Positions 9,485-20,048 of a DNA stretch of 43,378 bases are shown one piece after another; position 1 is the stretch's first letter; the number at the start of each line of letters is the position of its first letter. Both the position numbers and the translations under genes were made by a program. This DNA comes from Chara braunii. Its lineage: Eukaryota > Streptophyta > Charophyceae > Charales > Characeae. The stretch covers positions 490,119-533,496 of the forward strand of contig BFEA01000380.1 in assembly GCA_003427395.1 (NCBI GenBank), in the 5' to 3' direction. The notes under the pieces were generated by a model. The model was not told the origin of the DNA and searched no databases. It worked only from the letters and a program-made list of their open reading frames with translations.

Positions 9485-10440
9485 TGCAATCAGACTCGCA
9501 TTCATTCCCACTTCACATGTATGCAAACAGGTTGCGCAGCAAACTGGCGTCAAGCGCCCACTCAGAACTCAGAGATATAGTACCAAGAACTTAGTTCAGA
9601 TACAAGTTCACTTCCACTGGCTATGGCGGCTCATCGCCTGTACAACTCTCTGTCGTCACTCACTCAACACTGCTGTTCTCACACACTCACTAGGATCACC
9701 CTGGATACCCCACACGCATCACTCTGCACACTCACACACACCCGCACACACCTACAGCTATGGCGGCTATGGCCGCTGCTACTCTATCGCTATGGCTAAC
9801 TTCCTTCTCGCCCACTTCGTCCTTGGGCTCACTGCAGACCACCTCGCACAAGTCGCTATGGCAGCGCTTCGGCATGGCTCACGCAGGAATGAATGAATGG
9901 GTGTGCGCTGCCTCTTGATTTATACTTCTGTAACTCGTTGGTCTGCCTCTGTCCACCGGGCCCATGCACACGGTCCCCCTTGGTACTTGCTGACTATGCA
10001 AAGTGAGACTGGGACTGGGTACCACTGACTAAGCGAAGTTGGACGCACCACTTGCCCACTTGCCTCTGGCCTTCTGTGTAAAACGTGAGGGGAAACTCGA
10101 AAGGCCATTTCCGGACCTCCCGGAAGACCGTGGACTTGGTCTTTCAGTACTGTAGCAGCTATGACCTTGACCCTTCAGGACTGTAGCAGCTATGACCTTG
10201 ACCCTTCGGAGGAGCTATAGCTACGACTTCTAGAGCTCACTAAGACTCCTATCCGACAAGTCTACAGATCGAATCCCCTACAACCTACGGACCTAAAACA
10301 GCCTACCAACTGTTTGCGAATACACAGGTCACGGGTTCAAACCCTAACGGGTCAACTCGACACTGTACATGGGTAAGGTAAGGTCTGGGGATCGAACCCT
10401 GGGATCTGAATCTGCCTCTGCAAAGGTGAAAACCGTTTCA
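9485..10440 (-). repeat. LTR 1 (outer 3' LTR), 956 bp
   Basis: Full LTR with TGCAATC at the left and GTTTCA at the right on the plus strand, so TG...CA on both readings. It is highly similar to the LTR at 18508-19497. A TATAAAT on the minus strand lies near 9920. Three tRNA T-arm-like strings (GATCGAATCCC, GGGTTCAAACCC, GGATCGAACCC) sit in the 10260-10400 part. Confidence 0.93.
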
Positions 10441-11164
10441 CTCCCGGCGGCCTAAATTCGAGGTCCTCCGAGAATAACTCAGTCTAAGGCAGGACCTTTA
10501 CCTTTCTTATCTCTCTCGTAGGCTCTAACTATGTCGGGAGCTGTCTCTCGAAGTTTCGTCCTAGTAAACCAGCGGTCGTCCTTGGGCTCCTGATAAGCAA
10601 ATCGCACCTTATATTGTTTCTATGGACGACCTCTACCTCCTGTTCTGAACACATCTTCACCTACAATGCCGTCAATGCCATATCTTTCGTCCATGTCTGG
10701 GGGGATCATGGATCTCCTAGATGGAAACTGTTGACTCGTGATACACGGCAACAACTTCGATGCATTGAATATAGGGTAGGTGTGGAGGTGTGCTGGAATC
10801 TCAATCGTGTAGGACGGTCCATCCTCGCCGCCCTTGACCTCTAGGACTGGCCACGGTCCTCTATACGCAGGTAGTAACTTCTGCGAAATGTTCTCCTCGG
10901 GAGCAAACTCTTTTGACTTGACCCAGACTAAGTCGCCTACTTGAAACTGCGACGGGCGACCATGCTTGTTGGCTTGCTCTATCATCCTATGTTGGGCCTT
11001 CTTGAGGTTCTCTACAACAGTAGCTAGTTCTTCCTTGTGCTGTATCTCAAACTCCCTAGTACCGGGCGGTAGCCTGTGAATCTGATCCAGGTAAGTCCCT
11101 CAAACGGTCTGCGCGGTCTAAAGGACTTGTGCAGCTCGTTGGGAGTGCGACAGGTGGACAAGTG
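10441..11164 (-). pseudogene. Gypsy pol C-terminal remnant (duplicate)
   Basis: This repeats the last part of the integrase region encoded at 12022-12760: an AQHRMIEQANKHGRPSQFQV block, then GDLVWVKSKEF and the chromodomain-like tail. An in-frame TAG near 10618 replaces the CAG of the longer copy. The remnant begins right after LTR 1, as a normal gypsy 3' end would, but is cut off at about 11164, where it joins an LTR missing its first ~110 bp. The junction shares only a base or so, which suggests an end-joining deletion between two tandem copies. Confidence 0.9.
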
Positions 11165-12021
11165 CAAGAACTTAGTTGAGATACAAGTTCACTTCCATGG
11201 CTATGGTGGCTCATCGCTTGTACAACTCTCTGTCGTCACCCACTCAACACTGCTGTTCGCACACACTCACTAGGATCACCCTGGATACCCCACACGCATC
11301 ACTCTGCACACTCACATACACCCGCACACACCTACAGTTATAGCGGCTATGGCCGCTGCTACTCTCTGTATGGCTAACTTCCTTCTCGCCCACTTCGTAC
11401 TTGGGATCACTGCCGACCACCTTGCACAAGCCACTATGGCAGCGCTTCTGCATGACTCACGCAGGAATGAATGAATGGTTGTGCGGTGCCTCTTGATTTA
11501 TACTTTTGTAACTCGTTGGTCTGCCTCTTTCCACCGGGCCCATGGTGCACACAGTCCCCCTTGGTACTTGCTGACTGTGCAAAGTGAGACTGGGACTGGG
11601 TACCGCTGACTAAGCGAAGTTGGACGCACCACTTGCCCACTTGCCTCTGGCCTTCTATGTAAAACGTGATAGGAAACTCGAAAGGCCACTTCCGGACCTT
11701 CCAGCAGACTGTGGACTTGGCCTTTCAGTACTATAGCAACTACGACCTTGACCCTTCAGTATTGTCGCAGCTACGACCTTGACCCTTCGGAAAAGCTACA
11801 ACTACGACTTCTAGAACTCACTAAGACTCCTATCCGACAAGTCTACAGATCGAATCCCCTACAACCTACGGACTTAAAACAGCCTACCAACTGTTTGCGA
11901 ATACACAGGTCACTGGTTCAAACACTCAGGGGTCAACTCGATATTGTACATGGGTAAGGTAAGGTCTGGGGATCGAATCCTAGGATCTGAATCTGCCTCT
12001 GCAAAGGTGAAAACCGTTTCA
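11165..12021 (-). repeat. LTR 2 (truncated), inner LTR
   Basis: Starts abruptly at CAAGAACTTAG, which is internal to the complete LTRs, and ends at the normal GTTTCA. It serves as the 3' LTR of the gag-pol interior at 12022-18507. It carries the same TATAAAT-like string (near 11497) and T-arm-like strings as the other LTRs. Confidence 0.92.
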
Positions 12022-12034
12022 CTCCCGCCGGCCT
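12022..12034 (-). promoter_or_regulatory. Polypurine tract before 3' LTR
   Basis: On the minus strand the sequence just before the LTR start TGAAACGG is GGCCGGCGGGAG, a short purine-rich stretch in the position expected of the plus-strand primer. The equivalent site at 10441 reads GCCGCCGGGAG. Confidence 0.5.
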
Positions 12035-12059
12035 AAATTCGAGGTCCTCCGAGAATAAC

Positions 12060-13850
12060 TCAGTCGGCAGGACCTTTACCTTTCTTATCTCTCTCGTAGG
12101 CTCTAACTATGTCGGGAGCTGTCTCTAGAAGTTCCGTTCTAGTAAACCAGTGGTCGTCCTTGGGCTCCTGATAAGCAAATCGCACCTTATATTGTTTCTG
12201 TGGACGACCTCTACCTCCTGTTCTGAACACATCTTCACCTACAATGCCGTCAATGTCATTTCTTCCGTCCATGTCTGGGGGGATCATGGATCTCCTAGAT
12301 GGAAACTGTTGACTCGTGATACACGGCAACTTTGATGCATGGAATACAGGGTAGGTGTGGAGGTGTGCTGGAATCTCAATAGTGTAGGACGGTCCATCCT
12401 TGCCGCCCTTGACTTCTAGGACTGGCCACGGTCCTCTGTACGCAGGCAGTAACTTCTGCGAAATGTTCTCCTGAGGAGCAAACTCTTTTGACTTGACCCA
12501 AACTAAGTCGCCTACTTGAAACTGCGACGGGCGACCATGCTTGTTGGCTTGATCTATCATCCTATGCTGGGCCTTCTTGAGGTTCTCTACAACAGTAGCT
12601 AGTTCTTCCTTGTGCTGTATCTCAAACTCCCTAGTACCGGGCGGTAGCCTGTGAATCTGATCCCGGTTAAGTCCCTCAAACGGTCTGCGCGGTCTAAAGG
12701 ACTTGTGCAGCTCGTTGGGAGTGCGACAGGTGGAGAAGTGCACGCTGTTATTGTACGCACTGACTACCTTGGGCAACATCTCGTCCCAGTTGATCTGATC
12801 CGGTTTAATGTACATTCGTAGAACTTGTTGCAGGATCTTGTTCATCTGCTTAGTCTGACCACTAGTCTCTGGATGGCGGCCAGACGACATCAACAACTTC
12901 GAGCCGTATACTTTCATTAACTCCTGCCAGTTCTGACTTGTAAACCGGGTGTGTCTATCACTAACTATAGACAATGGGACTCCATGCTCACTAACCCAAA
13001 AATAAAAAAACTTCTGAATCACTAGCTCAGTTCGAGCTTCTGCAGGTAATGGAATAAAAACAACATACTTACTAAATCTATCGACTATGACCATGATTTG
13101 GCTCTTACCATGCCTACTCTTGACACCGACGTCCATAAAATCAATGGACACTGAATCTCCGGGCTGGTCAGGAATAGGCAGGGGTCTGAGAAGACCTAGA
13201 GGGGCACGCGTAGTAGTCTTATTCCTCTGGCATACCTTGCAACTGCGAACATACTCTATGCAGTCATTCTTCATCCATGGCCAAGTGTACGCGCGCATCA
13301 GATTGGCTAAGGTCTTTTGCCAACCAAAATGTCCCTCAGTATCGTGACATTCCCCTAGGATCAGACTACGGATCTCCTCACTATTAGGGATGCACAATCG
13401 GTCAACTACATTAGTCTTCTCGAATAACAACCCCTCTGTGGTGCGGTAATCTGACTCGGTCTCTGGGGCCTCCTTTACTCTCTTAAGAAGGTCACTGTAG
13501 ATAGGGTCCCGCACATACGACTCTCTGACTTTTTGTTGCAGGTCTTTCCCTATATCCACATAATGGACTATCGCTTCAAAGTAGTATGATCTCCTACTTA
13601 GAGCATCCACAACTACATTATACTTGCCCTTAACTGGCTTGAGCTCAAAGTCGTACCGGTCTATCTCCGCGGCCCACCTAGTCAACTTAGGTGTCATTTT
13701 GGCCTGTGTCTTCAGCCACTGGAGAGTCTCGTGGTCTGAATACACTTTGAAGTGCCTCCCAAGCAGGTAATGCTTCCAGTGCTCTAATGCTTGCCTGAGA
13801 GCGTAGAGTTCCCTTTCATAGGTGGATGTCGCTACCTTCTCTGAGGGCAT
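12060..13850 (-). pseudogene. Gypsy RNase H end and integrase (596 codons)
   Basis: The frame begins in the RNase H domain (YERELYALRQALEHWKHYLLG) and runs through integrase. The integrase zinc finger is intact: H169 and H174 (HDTEGH), C204 and C207 (CKVC). In the DDE core the two Asp residues are seen (SIDF, D237; VSDR, D298). The third position, normally Glu in the HPxTxGQTE motif, is Lys334 (GQTKQMN; codon AAG at 12849-12851). The C-terminus has the GDLVWV block and a chromodomain-like end (QYKVRFAYQEP....HWFTRTEL). It stops at 12060, 38 bp before the LTR. The frame is open end to end, but the Glu to Lys change should abolish catalysis. It overlaps the preceding fragment by a frameshift. 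Confidence 0.95.
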
Positions 13851-14085
13851 TCTACGGGTCTATATCCATTGCCATCGTCTTGCTGTAATACAACACCTAT
13901 ACCATACTGGCTTGCGTAAGTGGTAACGACAAAAGGTAAGGACGGATCGACGACCTTAAGGACTGGATACTCTATCAACGCCTGCTTTAACTTCTTCATG
14001 GCAGATGTGCAGTCCATATCCCACTTCCAGATTGTTTCTTTCTTCAGCAATCTGCGAAGGGGTGCAGCGATGGTGGAGAAGGCCT
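13832..14085 (-). pseudogene. Gypsy RT connection and RNase H start
   Basis: From about 14085 a frame reads [14 protein letters not shown], the usual linker after the RT thumb, then continues into RNase H. The motif that normally reads TDAS reads TTYAS here (Tyr45 counted from the Met at 14050), replacing the first catalytic Asp. The fragment ends at a stop at 13832 just after RPVE, where a frameshift leads into the next frame at 13850. In front of it, the RT palm with its YxDD motif is missing altogether. Confidence 0.9.
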
Positions 14086-15387
14086 AAACAAGTCGTTCAT
14101 ACAGCGCTGAAAAGTCGCTGGTGCGTTGGTTAGTCCAAAGGGCATGACTATAAACTCGTAGTGCCCATACCTAGTCTGAAATGCGGTCTTATACTGATCA
14201 TCAGGATGGACCTCTATCTGATGACTTTCGGACTTCAAATCTATCTTCGAGAAATACTTGCATCCCTGCATCCAATCTAAAAGATCGTCTATACGGGGCA
14301 GTGGCTCTGCGTTCTTCACTATGATAGCATTGAGACCCCTATAGTCAATACAGATTCTAAGCTCTCTCTCCTTCTTGGGGACAAACAAAACTAGTGCTCC
14401 AAAAGAAGATGAACTAGGCCTAATCCAACCCTTCTCTAGGAACTCATCTAGTTGCTTGCGCAGCTCCTCCCACTCCCGTGGGGACATCCTGTACACTGTT
14501 CCTTTGGGAGTCCTACTGCCAGGCTCTATCTCGATACGATGCTGGATTGGCCGGGGTACTACTCCTGTCGGGGGCTTTGTTAAATCCTTCAACTCTTCCA
14601 GCAGCTTGGCAATAGCTGGGTCAATGGGCTTCTCCTCCTTAGACTCGGTGACAGGCCTTACGTAAGCTACGAAAACCTGCTCCTCTAATTTCTCCTTTTT
14701 CACTAGTCGAGCGAACGCAGGAGCACTGAGACAACAATCCGCCAGGGTATTGTCTACACCTGACGCATGGAACAGACGAGCAGTCTTGACCTCGCTTGTC
14801 GGACTAGGGAGCCTACACTCATGCTCTTTCAGGCGGAGTGTGGCCCCTGCTGCCTCTCCCCAGTCCATACCCAGGACTATATCAAAAGGAAGGTCGTCTT
14901 GTACGAGGAGAGTCAGGGAATGAAGAACTTTCTCCACCTTCCCATCTTTCTCTAGGCAGACATACGCCTGGACTCCCTCTACGTAGTCCTCAACACGCAT
15001 AGTGCGGTTGTCTGCGAGGACACTCACTATGGGGTCTTCTAACTTCTGGACTTTCAACCCTTGCCTCGGCTCCTTCAGCGCTCTACGACTAATATAACAG
15101 CGGGTAGCCCCTGAATCTATAAGGGCTCCTACTCTACTTCTAAAAACTTCTACATCTACTAAAACTAGTTGTCCTTTACTCTCTTTCTTCATCTTGGCCC
15201 AGGTTGGGATTCTCTCCTTCAGCTCATCGGCCACGCCTGTGAGGGAGGTGCCTAAAGAGACTCTAATACAAGCAGTCTCTGGTGTGGGAGTTTCTTGCCG
15301 GCTCGCGCTCATTTCCCCACATGGCCTTATGGTAGGGGCAGTTGCTACCCCTACCGGCAGCTGCCTTTTGACTGTTGGGCAGCCCAT
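14044..15387 (-). pseudogene. Gypsy protease and RT N-terminal part
   Basis: This 447-codon frame holds the aspartic protease (ALIDSGAT, Asp91) and the first half of [20 protein letters not shown], then [11 protein letters not shown] and [11 protein letters not shown]. It then jumps from MNDLF to the post-RT linker in another frame near 14085. The palm subdomain with the YxDD catalytic pair and the thumb are therefore deleted, and the frame closes at 14044. It overlaps the end of gag by 37 nt in the -1 frame, so a Gag-Pol fusion would need -1 frameshifting; TCAAAAGGC lies in the overlap but is not a perfect slippery heptamer. Confidence 0.95.
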
Positions 15388-17192
15388 CGGGCCTCTCTAT
15401 ACTTTGGACAAAATCTAATGATGTGGCCTGGTTCACCGCAAAATACACACTGCCCCTGGTCCACACGCTGTTGCCAAACGCACTGGTCCAGGCCTAAATC
15501 CTCCCAAGGTCGCCCCTGTGTCAGACCTGGGTGCCAACCACCTCTCCTATAGGGTGACCTATTACCCCTATTAGGTGAACGATTACCTAAACAATTTTGC
15601 GGGGGACCTTGACCCCTTCCTCCCGCTTGGCGGTTTCCTCCTCTACCTCCAACCCCTTGATCGCCCTGGGAATGGCCACCTGAGGCCCGGCCCCATTGGC
15701 CCTGGCCTCCACCTCTCCCTTGCGGCCTCCCTCCGGCCTCGACAGCAGCGTAAGTCCTCCCCTGGCTAGCGCTACTGTCCTCTTCTTCCTCTAGTCCCCA
15801 CTCTATCTGCTCGTAGGGACTTGGTCCATACCTCCCTCATCTAGTGTAAGGATAAAATGATCCTTGGTCTTGACCTGAGATAGTACGACCCTTCCACTTT
15901 TTGCCCTTGTCCAGGTCCTTGTGCCAGACCCCATGATAAGGAACGGCGACCAACTCGTCCATTACACCCTTGAGTGCCCTGACACTCCTCCACTGACGAG
16001 AATGTATGGTTTGCAGTTTATCCGGGGCTTTAACACTACAGGTCACATCTGCAAACCGCTCTCTCGACAACTTAAGGAAGTCACTGAGGGGAGTGAACGC
16101 GGAATAAGCAACCAAATCATCGTTGCAGTTAGTGGCACGACACAGGGAACGGGCGAAGCTTGCTGCTTCCTCTCTAAGAGCGTGTATAGCTATCAGGACG
16201 TGCTCGTCCGGAGCAACATTCTGTAAGTGCACATACATTTTAATGTTGGCTTCCCAATTGTCGAAGTTCTCCTCCTTCTTCCCGCTATAGGAGTCGGGGA
16301 ACTTGACCTTAACAGGCTCTCTACGAGGGGGTGCTTCTTCCCCCTTTGGCGTGGCCAACCTGGCGCCCTCTATGGTGCCGGTGCAATAACGCTCCGTGTT
16401 CTCCAGGCGGGCCATCACTTCTAAGCCCACCTACATCACTAATTCCCTTGCAAACTCCCTAAATCCCAGCCGTATCGAGCGTAGGGCAATGTCCTGACTT
16501 CTAATAAACCAGTATTGCTCTTCTTGAGCCTTTGTCAAACGCTCGATGTTCCTAGCCATGACTTCCATCTTCCCCAATAAGTCTACCTACGTTGCCATCT
16601 GGTCTCTCTGCTTCTTTACTTCTTACAATTCCTTTGCCTCCTGACTCACCGCTTCCATTCTCCTTTTTCTCTCCCTCATGAGCCTTAGCTTCCACTCCAT
16701 CCTCGTCTCATCCTCCAATGCCTGCCGCGTGAGTGGGTCTTCTTCGACATCCCATTCTTTCATCGTCGCCTCCTGTTCTTCCCTGGGCACATACATCAAC
16801 GCTTCTTCCTCTTCGCCCAGGGATAGATTAGCCACCCACTCTGTAATCTTTTTCTCCAACTGATCATCCTTTGTTCCACTGGATTCCCCTCTTTGCTCCC
16901 TTCTTCTCCTTTCCAATGGCTCTTCTTCTACCTCTTCCTCCTCTTCCACCGCCTTAAGCTTCTCTTCTTCTTCTTTCTTTAACCTCTCCTTCTCTCTGGC
17001 CATCTCCTCCTCAATCTTCTTTAGTTTGGTCGCCTGTTCCTCTAGCAGGGCCTTCTTCTTGGCCTCCTTCTCTCTTCTCTCTTTCAGGATGGCAGCGGCC
17101 TTCGCCTCTTGCTCTGGTGTGTAAGGGGAGGTGCTCATTCTGGTACGCGTGTCAACCATGGTGATAGACGCACAACCACAGGATGGTTCCAC
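15351..17192 (-). pseudogene. Gypsy gag polyprotein with four in-frame stops
   Basis: One continuous frame carries the N-terminal charged coiled-coil-like region (EERREKEAKK- and EEEE-rich, 17150-16630), a capsid-like part (FDNWEANIKMYVHLQ, 16300-15950), a Gly/Arg-rich stretch and a CCHC zinc knuckle (CVFCGEPGHIIRFC) at 15408-15449. It ends at TAG 15351. Four stops interrupt it: TAA near 16621, TAG near 16585, TAG near 16430 and TGA near 15837. Each could come from one C to T change (CAA, CAG, CAG, CGA). The reading resumes in the same frame after each stop, so this was one gag gene. The start at 17192 is the first Met; a second at about 17159 (MVDTRTRMS) is equally possible. Confidence 0.9.
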
Positions 17193-17763
17193 TCCTCACC
17201 ACTTAGACTCTCCCCCTAACTGACTCAACTTAAGACTGACTCAATCTATGGACCACAGGGTTCGTAGAGAGCCCTGTCAACTATGGTCTCTAGCCTAGAT
17301 TCTAATACTACAGCCGTCACTACAGGATTTGTTGCTGACTAGGAGACATTTAAGGAGATCCCCCCCCGTAACCTCTCATGAATTCTTTAATGTCGCAAAC
17401 AGGACGACGTGGTCAGCAGATCCTCTCAAGACTTATACGGCCCGTTGTGCAGCCCACAACTCGGATTTTGGGCCTACCGTGCCACACCGAGCAGCCCGCC
17501 GGTCAGTACCGGTCCTTGGGAGGGTTCGTGTCCTCCGGGACAGTCGAGTCGTCAGACACAGTCTTTAGCCCTACTCAGCCCGTGTGGGTTTGGTCAACGA
17601 GGCCCTATCCTTCATACACGGAGTCCTATCACATGGACAAAAGAGACTCAATGCAGAATGAAGAGACCGACAGACTCAGACTCAGCAAGTACCATAGGGT
17701 GAGTGCACATCCATAGGGTGAGGGGATAGGCTGAGGGCTTGGCGAGATTATACCGACTCCAGC

Positions 17764-17967
17764 TTGGTCAAAATTGTGGTCAGCAGCTCCGGTCAACGCC
17801 TTGGTCAACGCCTTGGTCAACGTTGGGTCAACGTGGTCAAACCCCGGTCAATGCTCCGGTCAACCCTCAGGTCAACCCTCAGGTCAACGCCCGATCAACT
17901 CTTGGTCAAGGCCTCGATCAACCCTCCGGTCAACGCCCGGTCAACCCTTGGTCAACGCCCCGGTCAA
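17764..17967. repeat. GGTCAA minisatellite, about 17 copies, 11-12 bp period
   Basis: GGTCAAC or close variants (GATCAA twice) recur at roughly 17764, 17791, 17803, 17815, 17826, 17835, 17846, 17858, 17870, 17882, 17893, 17904, 17915, 17928, 17939, 17950 and 17962. The reverse complement is TTGACC, the W-box core. It lies in the gypsy leader, downstream of the LTR promoter. Confidence 0.9.
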
Positions 17968-18292
17968 CCTCCAAGTCAGCTATGGCTGCCGACACCTTCT
18001 TCCTCGCCAACCTCCACTTCTCTTTCCCCCTCCTTCACCTTTCTTCTTTCTCCTTTTTTTTTTTTTTTTCACCCTCGGCTATGTCTGTCTTCAACTTCGT
18101 TGTATCTCCTTCCTCTCCGGTCTCTCCTCCCTTCTCCACTTCTCCTTCCTTCGTTAACCCCATGTCCGAGCTCTGCGGCTATGGCCGCTACTTCCTCTTG
18201 GACCGCACAACCAATCTCGTATCACCCAACTCTCGCTCTCCCGAGTGATAACTCAGCGCAGGTGTGTAGCAAACCAATCTTGTACCTCTCAG

Positions 18293-18293
<1 letters not shown>

Positions 18294-18334
<41 letters not shown>
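18294..18334. repeat. (GT)n microsatellite
   Basis: About 20 GT units inside the gypsy leader. Confidence 0.98.
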
Positions 18335-18335
<1 letters not shown>

Positions 18336-18495
18336 TTCTTCGTCGTTGTCTTCCTGGCAGGTACGCGGCACCTCCTTCCGCAGCGGAGCTATGCCGGACT
18401 GCTTCTTCACGGTGGCGCTCTTCAACTGTGGGGCCCTACGGCGCGCGTCTCCCTCCTGCTACAACGGCGATAGCGCATGGGGTAGTGGGTACCAG

Positions 18496-18507
18496 CTCTA
18501 ATACCAG
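18496..18507 (-). promoter_or_regulatory. Primer-binding site, tRNA-iMet type
   Basis: The minus strand reads TGGTATTAGAGC one base after the LTR end TGCA. This differs by one base from TGGTATCAGAGC, which is complementary to the 3' end of plant initiator tRNA-Met. It fixes the orientation and the LTR boundary. Confidence 0.85.
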
Positions 18508-18600
18508 TGCAATCAGACTCGCATTCATTCACACTTCACATGTATGCAAACAGGTTGCGCAGCAAACTGGCATCAAGCGCCCACTCATAACTCAGAGATA

Positions 18601-18767
18601 TAGTACCAAGAACTTAGTTCAGATACAAGTTCACTTCCACTGGCTATGGCGGCTCATCGCCTGTACAACTCTCTGTCGTCACTNTAGTACCAAGAACTTA
18701 GTTCAGATACAAGTTCACTTCCACTGGCTATGGCGGCTCATCGCCTGTACAACTCTCTGTCGTCACT
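18601..18767. other. Exact 83-bp duplication around an N: assembly join
   Basis: Bases 18601-18683 and 18685-18767 are identical and separated by a single N. LTR 1 and LTR 2 have the segment once. It is most simply two contig ends that overlap but were not merged. Confidence 0.9.
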
Positions 18768-19017
18768 CACTCAACACTGTTGTTCGCACACACTCACTAG
18801 GATCACCCTGGATACCCCACACGCATCACTCTGCACACTCACACACACCCGCACACACCTACAGCTATGGGAGATATGGCCGCTGCTACTCTCGCTATGG
18901 CTAACTTCCTTCTCGCCCGCTTCGTCCTCGGGCTCACTGCAGACCACCTCGCACAAGTCGCTATGGCAGCACTTCCGCATGGCTCACGCAGGAATGAGTG
19001 AATGGCGCTGCCTCTTG

Positions 19018-19024
19018 ATTTATA
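19018..19024 (-). promoter_or_regulatory. LTR TATA box
   Basis: TATAAAT on the minus strand, about 475 nt into the 5' LTR, followed by a short AG-rich stretch. The same string is at the equivalent place in LTR 1 (near 9920) and LTR 2 (near 11497). Transcription would start about 30 nt downstream, near 18990. Confidence 0.6.
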
Positions 19025-19497
19025 CTTATGTAACTCGTTGGTCTGCCTCTTTCCACCGGGCCCATGGTGCACACAGTCCCCCTTGGTACTTGTTGACTAT
19101 GCAAAGTGAGACTGGGACTGGGTACCGCTGACTAAGCGAAGTTGGACGCACCACTTGCCCGCTTGCCTCTGGCCTTCTGTGTAAAATGTGATAGGAAACT
19201 CGAAAGGCCACTTCCGGACCTTCCAGAAGACTGTGGACTTGGCCTTTCAGTACGGTAGCAGCTACGACCTTGACCCTTCAGGACTGTAGCAGCTACGACC
19301 TTGACCCTTTGGAGGAGCGACAACTACGACTTCTAGAACTCACTAAGACCTAAAACAGCCTACCAACTGTTTGCGAATACACAGGTCACGGGTTCAAACA
19401 CTCAGGGGTCAACTCGACATTGTACATGGGTAAGGTAAGGTCTGGGGATCGAACCCCGGGATCTGAATCTGTCTCTGCAAAGGTGAAAACTGTTTCA

Positions 19498-20016
19498 GAA
19501 GCAGCAATGAAAAACGAAATTAAAAAAAATCACGGCTATGGCTAACGGAGGAGGAGGAGAAGAAGAGGAGGAGGAGGAGGAGGGAGAAGAAGAAGAAAAT
19601 GATGAAGAAGAGGGAGGGGAACAACAAGAGGAGGAGGAGGAGGAGGAAGAAGAAAAAAATGACAAAGAAGAGGGGAGAGAAGAAGAGGAGGAGGAGGGAG
19701 AAGAAGAAGAAGAATGCAAGGGAGTTGGAAGGCTTGAAGCAGCAACGAAAAAATAAAAATAAAAATTAACGGCTATGGCTAACGGAGGAGGAGGAGAAGA
19801 AAAGGAGGAGGAGGAGGGAGAAGAAGAAAACGATGACGAAGAAGACAGAGGAGGAGGAAGAGGAAGAAGAAAATGACGAAGAAGACGGGAGAGAAGAAAA
19901 GGAGGAGGAGGAGGAGGAGGAGGAGGAGGAGGAGGAGGAAGAAGAAGAACGCAAGCCGATGGCTAAGAGAGGAGGAGGACTAGAAGAGGAGGAGGAGGTA
20001 GAAGAAGAAGAAGAAG

Positions 20017-20048
<32 letters not shown>

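Larger units (their letters stand above)
17193..18495 (-). other. Gypsy 5' leader region
   Basis: About 1.3 kb between the primer-binding site and gag on the minus strand. It holds the GGTCAA tandem block, a T-rich tract near 18056-18069 and a (GT)n run. On the plus strand there are open frames up to 245 codons, but they are low-complexity and follow the repeats, so I do not call genes. Confidence 0.7.
9485..19497 (-). mobile_element. Ty3/gypsy LTR retrotransposon composite
   Basis: A 10,013-bp minus-strand composite: LTR (9485-10440), pol 3' remnant (10441-11164), 5'-truncated LTR (11165-12021), gag-pol interior (12022-18507) and LTR (18508-19497). LTRs begin TG and end CA. The domain order in pol (protease, RT, RNase H, integrase) is that of Ty3/gypsy. 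Both outer flanks lie in the same purine-rich repeat. The flanks TAAG (left) and GAAG (right) fit a 4-bp target duplication with one change, and the related unit near 19735 shows the uninterrupted site. All coding parts are disabled, so the copy could move only with help in trans, if at all. Confidence 0.95.
18508..19497 (-). repeat. LTR 3 (5' LTR)
   Basis: TG...CA LTR next to the primer site. It is 990 bp as written, but 84 bp of this is an exact duplication across an N (18601-18767). It also lacks about 45 bp present in LTR 1, after ACTAAGAC near 19347. Corrected for both, its length agrees with LTR 1. Confidence 0.93.

Noticed and set aside
9290-9580. Poly-Glu and poly-Ser proteins in the purine-rich array
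   Set aside because: The frames follow GGA/GAA composition on both strands and recur in every unit; there is no domain or gene structure.
15380-15395. Slippery heptamer for gag-pol -1 frameshifting
   Set aside because: TCAAAAGGC lies in the overlap, but the A-site codon does not re-pair well, and no downstream stem is evident.
17739-18501. Plus-strand frames up to 245 codons in the gypsy leader
   Set aside because: They are antisense to the element and consist of minisatellite and pyrimidine-rich translations.
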